NCBI GenBank assembly: GCA_030043335.1
Contig: JASHXX010000451.1
Location: 1-12,123, forward strand
Direction of reading: 5' to 3'
Source of the DNA: Xanthobacteraceae bacterium
GTDB taxonomy: Bacteria; Pseudomonadota; Alphaproteobacteria; Rhizobiales; Xanthobacteraceae
Length of the DNA stretch: 12,123 nt
Positions 5,827 through 12,123 of this stretch are shown one piece after another. The notes beneath the pieces were generated by a model. The model saw nothing but the letters and a program-made list of their open reading frames with translations, did no database searches and had not been told where the DNA came from. Position 1 is the stretch's first letter. The number at the start of each line of letters is the position of its first letter. Position numbers and translations under genes: made by a program.

Positions 5827-6486
5827 CTAGCGCGGCTGCGGCACGACGCGAATATAGGGCTTCGGCGTTTTCCACCCTTGCGGATAGAGCTTCTTCGCCT
5901 CCTCGTCGGTCACTGCGCCGGTGAGGATCACGTCCTCGCCCTGCTTCCAGTTCGCCGGCGTCGCGACGCGGTGCTTGGCGGTGAGTTGCAGCGAGTCGAT
6001 CACGCGCAACACCTCGTCGAAGTTGCGGCCGGTGGTCATCGGATAAACCAGCACCAGCTTGATCTTCTTGTCCGGGCCGATAACGAACACGTTGCGCACG
6101 GTTTGATTGTCGGCAGGCGTGCGCCCTTCCGAGGTGCCGGTGGTGCTCGCCGGCAGCATGCCGTAGAGCTTGGAGATCTTGAGTTCCGTGTCGCCGACCA
6201 ACGGGTAGTTGGGCGCAAAGCCGACGACGTCCTTGATGTCGCCGGCCCACTTCTTGTGGCTGTCGATCGGATCGACCGAGAGCCCGAGGATCTTGACGCC
6301 GCGCTTGTCGAATTCCGGTTTGAGGCGGGCCATCGTGCCGAGCTCGGTGGTGCACACCGGCGTAAAATCCTTGGGATGGGAGAACAGGACCGCCCAGCCA
6401 TTGCCGATCCAATCGTGGAAGCGGATTTTGCCCTCGGTCGTCTCGGCTTCGAAATCCGGGGCGGTGTCGCCGATCTGGAGCGCCAT
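5827..6486 (-). CDS. 1-Cys peroxiredoxin (Prx6-type)
   Basis: This 219-residue cytosolic thiol peroxidase reduces hydrogen peroxide, alkyl hydroperoxides or peroxynitrite. The peroxidatic cysteine is Cys45 in the motif DFTPVCTTE (40-48), with Thr42 as the conserved partner and Arg131 (TVRNVFVIG) as the likely active-site arginine. Cys45 is the only cysteine, so the enzyme must be recycled by an outside thiol. The C-terminal extension (about 165-219, including TPANWKQGEDVI and GWKTPKPYIRVVPQP) is the Prx6/1-Cys dimerisation domain. I chose the ATG at 6484-6486 because GGAGGA precedes it at good spacing and MALQIGDTAPDF is the typical start. The in-frame extension to 6612 is not conserved-looking. 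The upstream DNA has no clear OxyR site. Confidence 0.95.
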   Translation of the reverse strand: MALQIGDTAPDFEAETTEGKIRFHDWIGNGWAVLFSHPKDFTPVCTTELGTMARLKPEFDKRGVKILGLSVDPIDSHKKWAGDIKDVVGFAPNYPLVGDTELKISKLYGMLPASTTGTSEGRTPADNQTVRNVFVIGPDKKIKLVLVYPMTTGRNFDEVLRVIDSLQLTAKHRVATPANWKQGEDVILTGAVTDEEAKKLYPQGWKTPKPYIRVVPQPR

Positions 6487-6798
6487 GAAATCCTCCGTCG
6501 TTTGGTCCGATGCGGGATGTTCGGGAATGTATTTCTGCGCAGTACATAGCTCTCGATGAGCGGCAATACTAGGCTCTCTACTCAGCATCATTTGTGCGAA
6601 ATAAGCAAGCAACCAAGAAGAATTGAGCCGCTGCCGGCCCCGGGCGTGGAAGAATTTTCTGACGACTTGCCGGAGCTGCTTCGGCCGATTGCTGGCGTCG
6701 GGGCGCCGGCGCGGACGTGACCGCGATCACTGCATGATGCCCCGACTTTGCCGCATGGTCGCCTTTGAGCAGCCAGCCTCGCCAAGGACAGTCACGCA
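6487..6798. other. 312-bp intergenic region upstream of peroxiredoxin, no clear gene
   Basis: This stretch must hold the peroxiredoxin promoter, but I cannot fix -35 and -10 elements. The only symmetry I see is ATGTA (6527-6531) with TACAT (6543-6547) around a CTGCGCAG palindrome (6535-6542); the two centres do not coincide, so it is a weak candidate operator. Open frames here (for example a minus-strand one from 6880 to 6578) have arginine/proline/alanine-rich translations typical of shadow frames in GC-rich DNA. AAGGA at 6784-6788 is a possible ribosome site for the small gene that follows. Confidence 0.4.
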
Positions 6799-6993
6799 AT
6801 GGAGCGAGCCGCCAATCAGCACGGCCTTGAGCCCGCGACACTTGCCGCGGTGATCGCGCATTCGCAGATCGTGGTGCCAAGCCCCGAAAGCGCCTCTTGT
6901 CTGCCCGCGGGGTTCGATGCCGTCGATCTGGCCATTCTCGACTGGATCGCGGCGGAGGGTAAGCGCGTCGGCCGTTCCTGCCTCAGCATGTAA
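6799..6993 (+). CDS. Hypothetical 64-residue protein, doubtful
   Basis: A short open frame encodes 64 residues, with AAGGA about 10 bases before its ATG. The translation (MERAANQHGLEPATLAAVIAH at the start, then a GFDAVDLAILDWIAAEGKR segment near 38-56) has balanced, protein-like composition, unlike the arginine-rich shadow frames around it, and is probably helical. I recognise no family, signal peptide or membrane segment; Cys34 and Cys61 are the only cysteines. It converges with the phosphodiesterase gene, about 15 bp apart. It could be a real small gene, a fragment of a lost larger one, or chance. Confidence 0.4.
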   Translation: MERAANQHGLEPATLAAVIAHSQIVVPSPESASCLPAGFDAVDLAILDWIAAEGKRVGRSCLSM

Positions 6994-7008
6994 GGACCGG
7001 GCGTTTCT

Positions 7009-8832
7009 TCAACGCGCCGCGCCGGGCAGCGCCGCAGCTGAAAGTCCGACCGTGCGTCCGGGAAAACCGCCGGCGTCGAAATAGCGGGTGGCCCCGACCA
7101 TCTGCACGTTGATCACGGTTGTGAGCCCGTTCGGCGCCGGCTCTGACGCCACGACCTGGCTGGTCACCTCCGGCACGGCGCCATTGGGCAGTGCCTCGGT
7201 CAACACCCGGCCGACGAGCTTGCCCTTGTCGCCGGCGTCGAGGTGCAGCAGCTGGGCGATGGTGCGGCCGACATCGGCGTTGCTGGCCGGCGCCGGATCG
7301 ACGAAATGCGATTTGAAATCCGGCCCCTGCAGGGCCATGAAATTCCAGGTATCGGCGCGGCTGAACGAGCCGTGCATGCCCTGACCTTCCTGCAGCACGG
7401 TGTCGGCGATCTCGACGGTGCAGCGCACCGGCTCTCCGCACACGGTGTCGAAAGAGCGGAAGCTCAGCGCGATCGCCGGGTGCGGCGTCACTGCAGCGCC
7501 TTCGAGCGCGATGTCGTCGAGGGTCAGCGTGCCGGGAAACGCGCCGAGCTTCGCATCGACAAAGATGCCGCTGACATAGTCCTCGGCGAGGAGGGCATTG
7601 ACGACGCGCTTGGCCGTCTCCTTGTCGCCGTCCGGCAGATAGATCAGGTCCGATCCGCCGTTGGCGGCCACCACGACCTTCGGCGCGTCCCTGTCGCCGC
7701 CGATGAGGCCATTGCAGAATTTCGTGCGCTCGCCGCTCGCGATCACCCTGTAGTTGTCGTTCGGATCGAGGAGCGGCAGGCTCAGCGCATGGGCGAGGTC
7801 GAGCGCGAGGAAGCCGCAGGGCAGGCGGCCTTCCGGCGTGTCGGCGAACTTCCTCGTCACGGTCGCGCTGGTCTGGCTTTGTTTGCCGATGGTGGAAAAG
7901 CCGTGGTCGGCGACCACGATGAGGTCGGTCGACTCAAGGAGTCCGAGATCGCTCAGCGCCGCGCGGATCCGCGCCAGATCGTCGTCAGCGTTGCGGACCG
8001 CGGCGAGCGAGGTCGGGCCGTTGATGCCTGGAACGAGCGCGTTGAGGCTGTCGCCCTGATAGTGCTGGGTGCCGTCGGGATCACGCGACCAGAACACCAG
8101 GGCGAACGGCCGGTCGCGGGCCTTGAACAGCGGCAGGATCGCGCGCGCGGTTACCGCAGCGAAATAATCCTGCTGCACGACATTGGCGACCTGCGTGCCC
8201 ATGTAGTTCGCGTTGGCGCCGCGCGGCGGCGGCGCCGGCGGCAGGTCGGCCGCCTTGAGCCGCTCGATCATTTCCGCGGACAACGGAATGCCTTTGGCGC
8301 TGCCGGTTGCGTCATCGACGATGATGGTCTGCGTGCCGGTACGCTCGGTGTGATCGAAGATCAGGGTCGGGCCGACCTTGCCGACCGCCGCGGTGCTGTA
8401 GCCCGTGGCGCGGGCGAGCCTGAGGATCGTGGCTTCGTCGAGATAGTCGCCGGAGAAATGCTCGTCGACGTCGCCGAGCACCGGGTCGCTTTCCAGGAAC
8501 GGCGTCAGGCTCTTGCCGGAACTCGGCACCTCGAAACCGGCATAGATCGTGTTGGAGAAATCGCCCGTGTCGCCGAGCATATGCCCGGTCGCCATGGCGG
8601 AGGCGTTGGCAGTGGTGAAGGTCGGAAACAGCGAATGGCTGTTGCGCAAGCTCACGCCTTCGCGCGCAATGGCTGCCATGGTCGGGGCGGTGCTGTCGTC
8701 GACCGAGCGAAAACGCAGCCCATCGGCGACGTAGAGCACGACATTATGCGGCCGCGAGGCGGGCGCCTGTGCCAGTGCTGCCGGCGACAACGCGGCAGTC
8801 AGGATCAGCATAACGACGGCGAGCCGTGGCAT
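7009..8832 (-). CDS. Secreted phosphodiesterase / nucleotide pyrophosphatase of the alkaline phosphatase superfamily
   Basis: This encodes a 607-residue exported metal-dependent phosphoesterase. Residues 1-22 are a signal peptide (MPRLAVV, Leu/Ala core, likely cut after ALA-QA). The two-metal site expected for NPP-type enzymes can be traced: Asp37 (VADGLR), the nucleophile threonine in FPTFTTANASAMATGH (69-84, Thr73 or Thr74), Asp/His in SRDPDGTQH (249-257), Asp309-His310 (VVADHGFST) and His487 in GMHGSFSR. The NPP-like GPDF segment follows at 503-506. Substrates may be nucleotides, phosphodiesters or phosphonates; sequence does not tell. I chose the ATG at 8830-8832 because it begins the signal peptide and GGAA lies upstream. 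The longer frame starts with TTG at 9015 and would bury that peptide. A Pho-box-like repeat lies 38 bp upstream. Confidence 0.88.
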   Translation of the reverse strand: MPRLAVVMLILTAALSPAALAQAPASRPHNVVLYVADGLRFRSVDDSTAPTMAAIAREGVSLRNSHSLFPTFTTANASAMATGHMLGDTGDFSNTIYAGFEVPSSGKSLTPFLESDPVLGDVDEHFSGDYLDEATILRLARATGYSTAAVGKVGPTLIFDHTERTGTQTIIVDDATGSAKGIPLSAEMIERLKAADLPPAPPPRGANANYMGTQVANVVQQDYFAAVTARAILPLFKARDRPFALVFWSRDPDGTQHYQGDSLNALVPGINGPTSLAAVRNADDDLARIRAALSDLGLLESTDLIVVADHGFSTIGKQSQTSATVTRKFADTPEGRLPCGFLALDLAHALSLPLLDPNDNYRVIASGERTKFCNGLIGGDRDAPKVVVAANGGSDLIYLPDGDKETAKRVVNALLAEDYVSGIFVDAKLGAFPGTLTLDDIALEGAAVTPHPAIALSFRSFDTVCGEPVRCTVEIADTVLQEGQGMHGSFSRADTWNFMALQGPDFKSHFVDPAPASNADVGRTIAQLLHLDAGDKGKLVGRVLTEALPNGAVPEVTSQVVASEPAPNGLTTVINVQMVGATRYFDAGGFPGRTVGLSAAALPGAAR

Positions 8833-8869
8833 CGAGGATTCCGCAGGGCGACGATCTTCCGAACACGCC

Positions 8870-8889
8870 GCGTGACGATGGCGTGACGA
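8870..8889 (-). promoter_or_regulatory. Pho-box-like direct repeat upstream of the phosphodiesterase gene
   Basis: On the minus strand the DNA reads TCGTCACGC-CA-TCGTCACGC: two identical nine-base units with an 11-bp period. PhoB boxes are two CTGTCAT/C-like units with the same 11-bp period and a GTCA core, so spacing and core fit while the first two bases of each unit do not. It ends 37 bp before the ATG, where a PhoB box can replace the -35. A -10 such as AAGATC about 11 bp downstream is poor. PhoB control would suit a secreted phosphoesterase. Confidence 0.4.
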
Positions 8890-9054
8890 ACGCGATCGCC
8901 TGCGATCCGTTGCGGCGAGGCCAAGCGAGGCTATCAGAGATGAGCGGCGGTCGCCACGGCGCGGCGCCGCAGCGCAGGCAACAAAAAGGCGGCCCCGCAA
9001 CGGCTGCGTCGCCAATGGTTCAGCGCGACGGAAGTAGCGGCGCAGAACCCGACC

Positions 9055-9077
9055 TGCGAGCGGCCATCATGCTCGCA
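9055..9077. terminator. Stem-loop downstream of amt
   Basis: TGCGAGC (9055-9061) and GCTCGCA (9071-9077) form a perfect 7-bp stem with a 9-base loop, about 75 bp after the amt stop codon on the minus strand. No T-run follows, so it may act as an mRNA 3'-end stabiliser or weak terminator rather than a classic intrinsic terminator. Confidence 0.3.
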
Positions 9078-9151
9078 AGCAGAGTGAAAGCGAAGGCACC
9101 TAGATTCGATCAGTCCTCACGCCAGCTTTGCTCCCAAGAGGCGGGGGGCGA

Positions 9152-10474
9152 TTACTCGCCTTCCGTTCCGATCGCGTAGGCGGTCTCGCCGTGTACCGCG
9201 TCGTCGCCGACCTTGAGCGTCGCCTCATCCATGCGCAGCGGTACGATGAACGAGATGACCTTGAGAATTATGTAGGTTGCGATCGCGTTGTACACGATGA
9301 TGAACAGGGCGCCTTCGAGCTGCAGCAGAACCTGGCCGGCATTGCCATAGAGCAGGCCGGTGACGTTGATGCCGGGCGCTTCCTTGTCGGTGCCGATGTA
9401 TTGCAGCATGGCCGGATTGGCCAGGATGCCGGTCATCAGGCCACCCGTGAGCCCGGCGACGCCGTGCGTCGAGAACACGCTGAGCGTATCGTCGACCTTG
9501 GACATGAAGTTCATCTTTTGCAGCTTGTTCATGCTCAGCCACGGGATGATGCCGGCGACCACGCCGATGGCGATCGCGCCCCAGCCGTCCACGTAACCGG
9601 CGGCGGGCGTGATGCCGACCAAGCCTGCGATCATGCCATTGACCGCGCCGAGCACCGACGGCTTGCCGTAGGCCATCTTGTCCATCAGCGTCCAAACGAG
9701 GAGGGCGGCAGCGGTCGCGGTATTGGTGTTGAGCACCGCAGCGCCGGCGTCGGCGTTGGCGAAGTACGGATCACCGCCGTTGAAGCCGTTCCAGCCGAGC
9801 CAGAGGACGCCGGCCCCGGCGAGCGTGATTAAGAGGCTGTTGGGCGGGAAGTGATCGCGATCGGCTTGCAGCCTCGGGCCCACGACCCACGCCGCGACGA
9901 AGCCCGATGTGCCGGCCGCGAGATGGATCACGTAGCCGCCCGAGAAGTCCGCCACGCCCATGCCGGCTAGCCAGCCGCCGCCCCACAGGCTGAACGCCCC
10001 GACGGTGTAGACGACGGTCATCCACACCGGGCAGAAGATCATCCATGCCGTGAAGTTCATGCGGCCAAGCACGGAGCCGGCCAGGATGATGACGGTGATG
10101 GCAGCGAACACGAACTGGAAGAAGATGAGCGTCGCCATCGGGAAGGCCATCGGCGGGATGCCGGCGGCCGCCGCCGGAATCGTTGCTTGGCCGGTGGTAA
10201 AGACGGCAGACGTCGCGAAACTAGGTGTGCCGAGGAACGGGAACCATTGCGGCCCGAAGGCCATGTTGTAGTCGAATAGGACCCAGACGATGAGCACCGA
10301 AGCGAAGGCGTACATCGACATGAATGCGGAGTTGATGGCCCATTTCTTTTTGACGATGCCGCCATAGAGAATGGTCAGCCCCGGAATGCTTTGCAGGCCG
10401 ACAAAGGTTGCGGCCGCCAACTGCCAGGCGTTATCTCCAGTGTCTAGCCATTGTGGTGATGGTACGAGTGCCAT
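9152..10474 (-). CDS. amt: Ammonium transporter Amt
   Basis: This 440-residue inner-membrane channel of the Amt/Mep/Rh family has about eleven membrane helices. Signature residues align by eye with E. coli AmtB: Phe119 and Phe123 for the Phe gate, Trp164 (LWGGGW), Asp176 (DFSGG), His184 (VIHLA) and His337 (STHGVAG) for the twin-His pore. At the AmtB Ser219 position the motif reads WNGFNGGDPY, giving Asp235. The C-terminal tail keeps the HGETAY motif (428-433) that couples to GlnK in relatives. No signal peptide is apparent. The ATG at 10472-10474 follows a strong GGGGGAAG site. A sigma-54 promoter lies 66-81 bp upstream, pointing to nitrogen control. No glnK is adjacent, unlike the common glnK-amtB pair. 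Confidence 0.95.
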   Translation of the reverse strand: MALVPSPQWLDTGDNAWQLAAATFVGLQSIPGLTILYGGIVKKKWAINSAFMSMYAFASVLIVWVLFDYNMAFGPQWFPFLGTPSFATSAVFTTGQATIPAAAAGIPPMAFPMATLIFFQFVFAAITVIILAGSVLGRMNFTAWMIFCPVWMTVVYTVGAFSLWGGGWLAGMGVADFSGGYVIHLAAGTSGFVAAWVVGPRLQADRDHFPPNSLLITLAGAGVLWLGWNGFNGGDPYFANADAGAAVLNTNTATAAALLVWTLMDKMAYGKPSVLGAVNGMIAGLVGITPAAGYVDGWGAIAIGVVAGIIPWLSMNKLQKMNFMSKVDDTLSVFSTHGVAGLTGGLMTGILANPAMLQYIGTDKEAPGINVTGLLYGNAGQVLLQLEGALFIIVYNAIATYIILKVISFIVPLRMDEATLKVGDDAVHGETAYAIGTEGE

Positions 10475-10539
10475 TTGCTTCCCCCAGACAGGTGCCCTCT
10501 GCGCGCCTCCGGCAGACAGGCCAGGCAGTTAAGTAATGT

Positions 10540-10555
10540 GGCAAGACTTATGCCA
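10540..10555 (-). promoter_or_regulatory. Sigma-54 (-24/-12) promoter of amt
   Basis: The minus strand reads TGGCATA-AGTC-TTGCC, matching TGGCAYR-N4-TTGCW in all but the last base, with the invariant GG (10554-10553) and GC (10542-10541) at correct spacing. The transcription start would fall near 10529, giving a leader of about 55 bases before the amt ATG. This implies RpoN with an activator such as NtrC. I could not pick out a convincing NtrC palindrome in the 85 bp upstream; only a GTGCA half-site-like word near 10600 is visible. Confidence 0.8.
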
Positions 10556-10640
10556 GCCAACCGGACGGATTTTTTCGTGAAGATCGTCTGTGCAGTGATT
10601 AGAAGATCCCCAGTCTGATTAAAAATTAGGCAGATACACA

Positions 10641-10985
10641 ATGGGATTCTCGGTCATGGCGCGGATCTTGGCTTCGGTGTTCGTAGGGGGAACGCTGGCA
10701 GTTTGCCTCGCGACTGCCGCCGCCAACGCCGAGGGTGGGCGCGGCACAACCGCGGTGACCTGCACCAACGTGTCGAGCGGCGCGAGTTGGCAGATCAAGA
10801 TCGATTATGATCGCCGCACCGTCGACTCCAATCCCGCCAATATCAGCGACAGTGAAATCTCGTGGCGCGACGCCAATGACGGCTGGTACTACAAGCTCGA
10901 TCGCAAATCCGGAAATCTGACCGTCACTCTTGCCTCGGCGACCGGCGGCAATTTTCTCTATGACCACTGCAAGCTGGAGAACTAA
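10641..10985 (+). CDS. Small secreted protein of unknown function
   Basis: This encodes a 114-residue protein with an N-terminal signal peptide (about residues 1-30, ending ANA-EGG). The mature part of about 84 residues has exactly two cysteines, Cys41 (VTCTN) and Cys110 (YDHCKL), well placed for a disulfide joining its two ends. It contains alternating strand-like stretches (WQIKIDYDRRTVDSNPANIS, SEISWRDANDGWYYKLDRKSG, NLTVTLASATGG). Small exported proteins of this look are common in Bradyrhizobium-like genomes, but I know no function. AGGCAG precedes the ATG at 10641; the ATG at 10656 (MARILAS) is an equally good start and leaves the signal peptide intact. The gene diverges from amt (166 bp) and is followed after 41 bp by the kinase/phosphatase gene, so the two could be cotranscribed. 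Confidence 0.75.
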   Translation: MGFSVMARILASVFVGGTLAVCLATAAANAEGGRGTTAVTCTNVSSGASWQIKIDYDRRTVDSNPANISDSEISWRDANDGWYYKLDRKSGNLTVTLASATGGNFLYDHCKLEN

Positions 10986-11026
10986 GGCCGCCGCGGCTGC
11001 GATCCGGATCGGCCGGAGCCGTCGCG

Positions 11027-12123
11027 ATGGCTGAGCGCCTTTCCGGCGTCAAAGCCAGCGTCGGCTTCGCCTCGGAGACCGGACCGCGCCCGCGCAACGA
11101 GGATTTCGCCGGCGCCGTTTTCGGCCGGGAGCTGCCGAAGCCGCGCCGCGACGTGGTCGCGGCGATCGCCGACGGCATCGGCAGCGCCAAGGGCGGCCGG
11201 GTCGCGGCTGAGACTGCGGTGCGCGGCTTTCTCGACGGGTTTTGCGACCTGCCGGAGACGATGGAGGTGCGCCGGGCGGCGGCGACCGTCATCAGCTCGC
11301 TCAACGGTTGGATCAATTCCCAGAGCCGGCGCGACCCGGAGCTGGCCGGAATGGGATGCACCTTCACCGCGCTGGTGTTGCGCGGGCGCGTCGCGCATGT
11401 GCTGCATGTCGGGGACACCCGCGCCTACCGGTTGCGCGGCGACCGCCTCGCCTGCCTTACCATCGATCATGTGCGCGAGGACGGCACCGGCCGCTCCAAC
11501 ATCCTCAACCGCGCGCTCGGCGTCGAGACCGAGGTGCGGCTCGACTACGGCACCCAGCCGGTCGCGCTGCACGATCGCTTTCTCCTGTGCAGCGACGGTG
11601 TCTATGGCGCGCTTTGGCCGGAGGCGATCGCCGACATCCTGCGCGAGCGCTCGGCGTCGGACGATTCCGCGCGCGCGCTGATTGCAGCGGCGCTCGATGC
11701 CGGCTCGACCGACAACAGCACCGCATTGGTGCTCGACGTCGTCGAGCTGCCGACCGCCGAATCCGCCGATATCGGCGCCGCCATCATGCAGCTGCCATTG
11801 ATCCCGGTGCCGGTCGACGGCGAGACGGTCGACGGGTTCGTCCTCAAGGTGCTGGTGTCCGACGGCCGCTATAGCCGGCTGTTCGGCGCGGTCGATGAGG
11901 TCGAGGGCGGCGAGGTGGTGTTGAAGTTCCCGAAGCCCCAGGTTGCGACCGTCGCGACCTACCATGCGGCCTTCGTCCGCGAGGCTTGGGTCGGTGCGCG
12001 GGTCAATAGCCCGTGGATCGGGCGCGTGATCGAGCTGCCGCCGGGACGGCAGACCTGCCTCTACACCGTGATGCCGCTCTATCAGGGCGAGCTCCTGGCG
12101 ACGCGGCTTGCGCGCCGGCCGCA
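11027..12123 (+). CDS. Bifunctional PP2C-type phosphatase / Ser-Thr protein kinase, 3' partial
   Basis: The frame from the ATG at 11027 stays open for 365 codons and runs off the right edge. Residues 1 to about 238 form a PP2C phosphatase domain: RPRNEDF (21-27), IADGIGSAKGG (47-57), HVGDTRAYRL (127-136), LLCSDGVYGAL (186-196) and STDNSTALVLD (227-237). Metal ligands are likely Asp49, Asp189 and Asp229. From about 255 a protein-kinase N-lobe begins: a Gly-loop region near DGRYSRLFGAVDE (279-291), then VVLKFPKP with the probable ATP-anchoring Lys300, and YTVMPLYQGELLATRL as the hinge. The catalytic loop and any C-terminal membrane part lie outside. GGAG at 11015-11018 supports the start. Fusions of this type are known beside nitrate/nitrite assimilation genes in proteobacteria; here the gene is near amt. 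Substrates are unknown. Confidence 0.9.
   Translation, partial: MAERLSGVKASVGFASETGPRPRNEDFAGAVFGRELPKPRRDVVAAIADGIGSAKGGRVAAETAVRGFLDGFCDLPETMEVRRAAATVISSLNGWINSQSRRDPELAGMGCTFTALVLRGRVAHVLHVGDTRAYRLRGDRLACLTIDHVREDGTGRSNILNRALGVETEVRLDYGTQPVALHDRFLLCSDGVYGALWPEAIADILRERSASDDSARALIAAALDAGSTDNSTALVLDVVELPTAESADIGAAIMQLPLIPVPVDGETVDGFVLKVLVSDGRYSRLFGAVDEVEGGEVVLKFPKPQVATVATYHAAFVREAWVGARVNSPWIGRVIELPPGRQTCLYTVMPLYQGELLATRLARRP

Larger units (their letters stand above)
8833..9151. other. 319-bp intergenic region between phosphodiesterase and ammonium transporter genes
   Basis: This region carries the phosphodiesterase promoter (Pho-like repeat at 8870-8889) and the end of the amt transcript (stem-loop at 9055-9077). 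An open plus-strand frame from 8826 to 9179 crosses it, but its translation is low-complexity and polar with no family likeness, and it overlaps the phosphodiesterase signal-peptide start and the amt 3' end. I treat it as non-coding. Confidence 0.5.

Noticed and set aside
6527..6547. ATGTA/TACAT symmetry upstream of the peroxiredoxin as an OxyR-like operator
   Set aside because: The arms are short, the inner palindrome is off-centre, and the four ATAG/CTAT-type elements of OxyR sites are not present.
7243..8886. 547-codon open frame on the plus strand
   Set aside because: It lies antisense to the phosphodiesterase gene. Its translation is Arg/Asp/Glu/Val-rich without any motif, as expected for the antisense frame of GC-rich coding DNA, while the minus frame has a signal peptide and all metal ligands.
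8826..9179. 117-codon plus-strand open frame in the gap before amt
   Set aside because: It has polar low-complexity translation and no recognisable family, and it overlaps the ends of two solid genes.
10982..11965. 327-codon minus-strand open frame (and plus-strand frame 11242-11874)
   Set aside because: Both are shadows of the PP2C/kinase frame that starts at 11027, which carries ordered catalytic motifs.

Overview
The window is GC-rich bacterial chromosome, most likely from an alphaproteobacterium of the Hyphomicrobiales (Bradyrhizobium / Rhodopseudomonas / Rhodoplanes-like). This rests on the gene families (LTXXQ-motif periplasmic protein, short MesD-like methionine synthase, paired PaaI thioesterases with a MarR regulator, fused PP2C/kinase) and on an FNR/FixK-type box. 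It is inference, because there is no rRNA or marker gene. I see no mobile element, tRNA, CRISPR or phage gene; this looks like ordinary core/metabolic chromosome with one decayed gene.

Layout. 1-930: a small DUF2892 membrane protein (-) diverges from a Met/His-rich LTXXQ periplasmic protein (+), with an FNR/FixK-type box between them. 933-2560: a short cobalamin-independent methionine synthase (-) diverges from a DUF3237 protein (+). 2544-4430: a DUF488 gene and a PaaI-type thioesterase form a two-gene minus-strand operon with ATGA overlap. A MarR regulator diverges from it across a 49-bp gap packed with TTGTA/TACAA repeats, and a second PaaI-type thioesterase converges on marR. 4463-4633: the collapsed remnant of a glutathione-dependent formaldehyde dehydrogenase gene, with N- and C-terminal ends joined and the middle missing. 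4753-6486: an NADPH:quinone oxidoreductase-like MDR protein (+) converges with a 1-Cys peroxiredoxin (-) on a strong hairpin. 6799-9015: a doubtful 64-codon gene, then a large secreted NPP/alkaline-phosphatase-superfamily phosphodiesterase (-) with a Pho-box-like repeat upstream. 9152-12123: an ammonium transporter (-) with a convincing sigma-54 promoter, a small secreted protein (+), and the first 365 codons of a bifunctional PP2C phosphatase / Ser-Thr kinase (+) that runs off the right edge.

How the genes fit together. The right end looks nutrient-related: ammonium uptake under sigma-54 (probably NtrC), a possible phosphate-starvation phosphodiesterase, and a kinase/phosphatase of a type known beside nitrate-assimilation genes in other proteobacteria. 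The middle holds acyl-thioester turnover under a MarR repressor, plus redox enzymes. No new multi-gene system is evident. The most interesting items are the formaldehyde dehydrogenase relic, the compact MarR control region, the sigma-54 and Pho-like sites, and the kinase/phosphatase next to an amt that has no glnK beside it.
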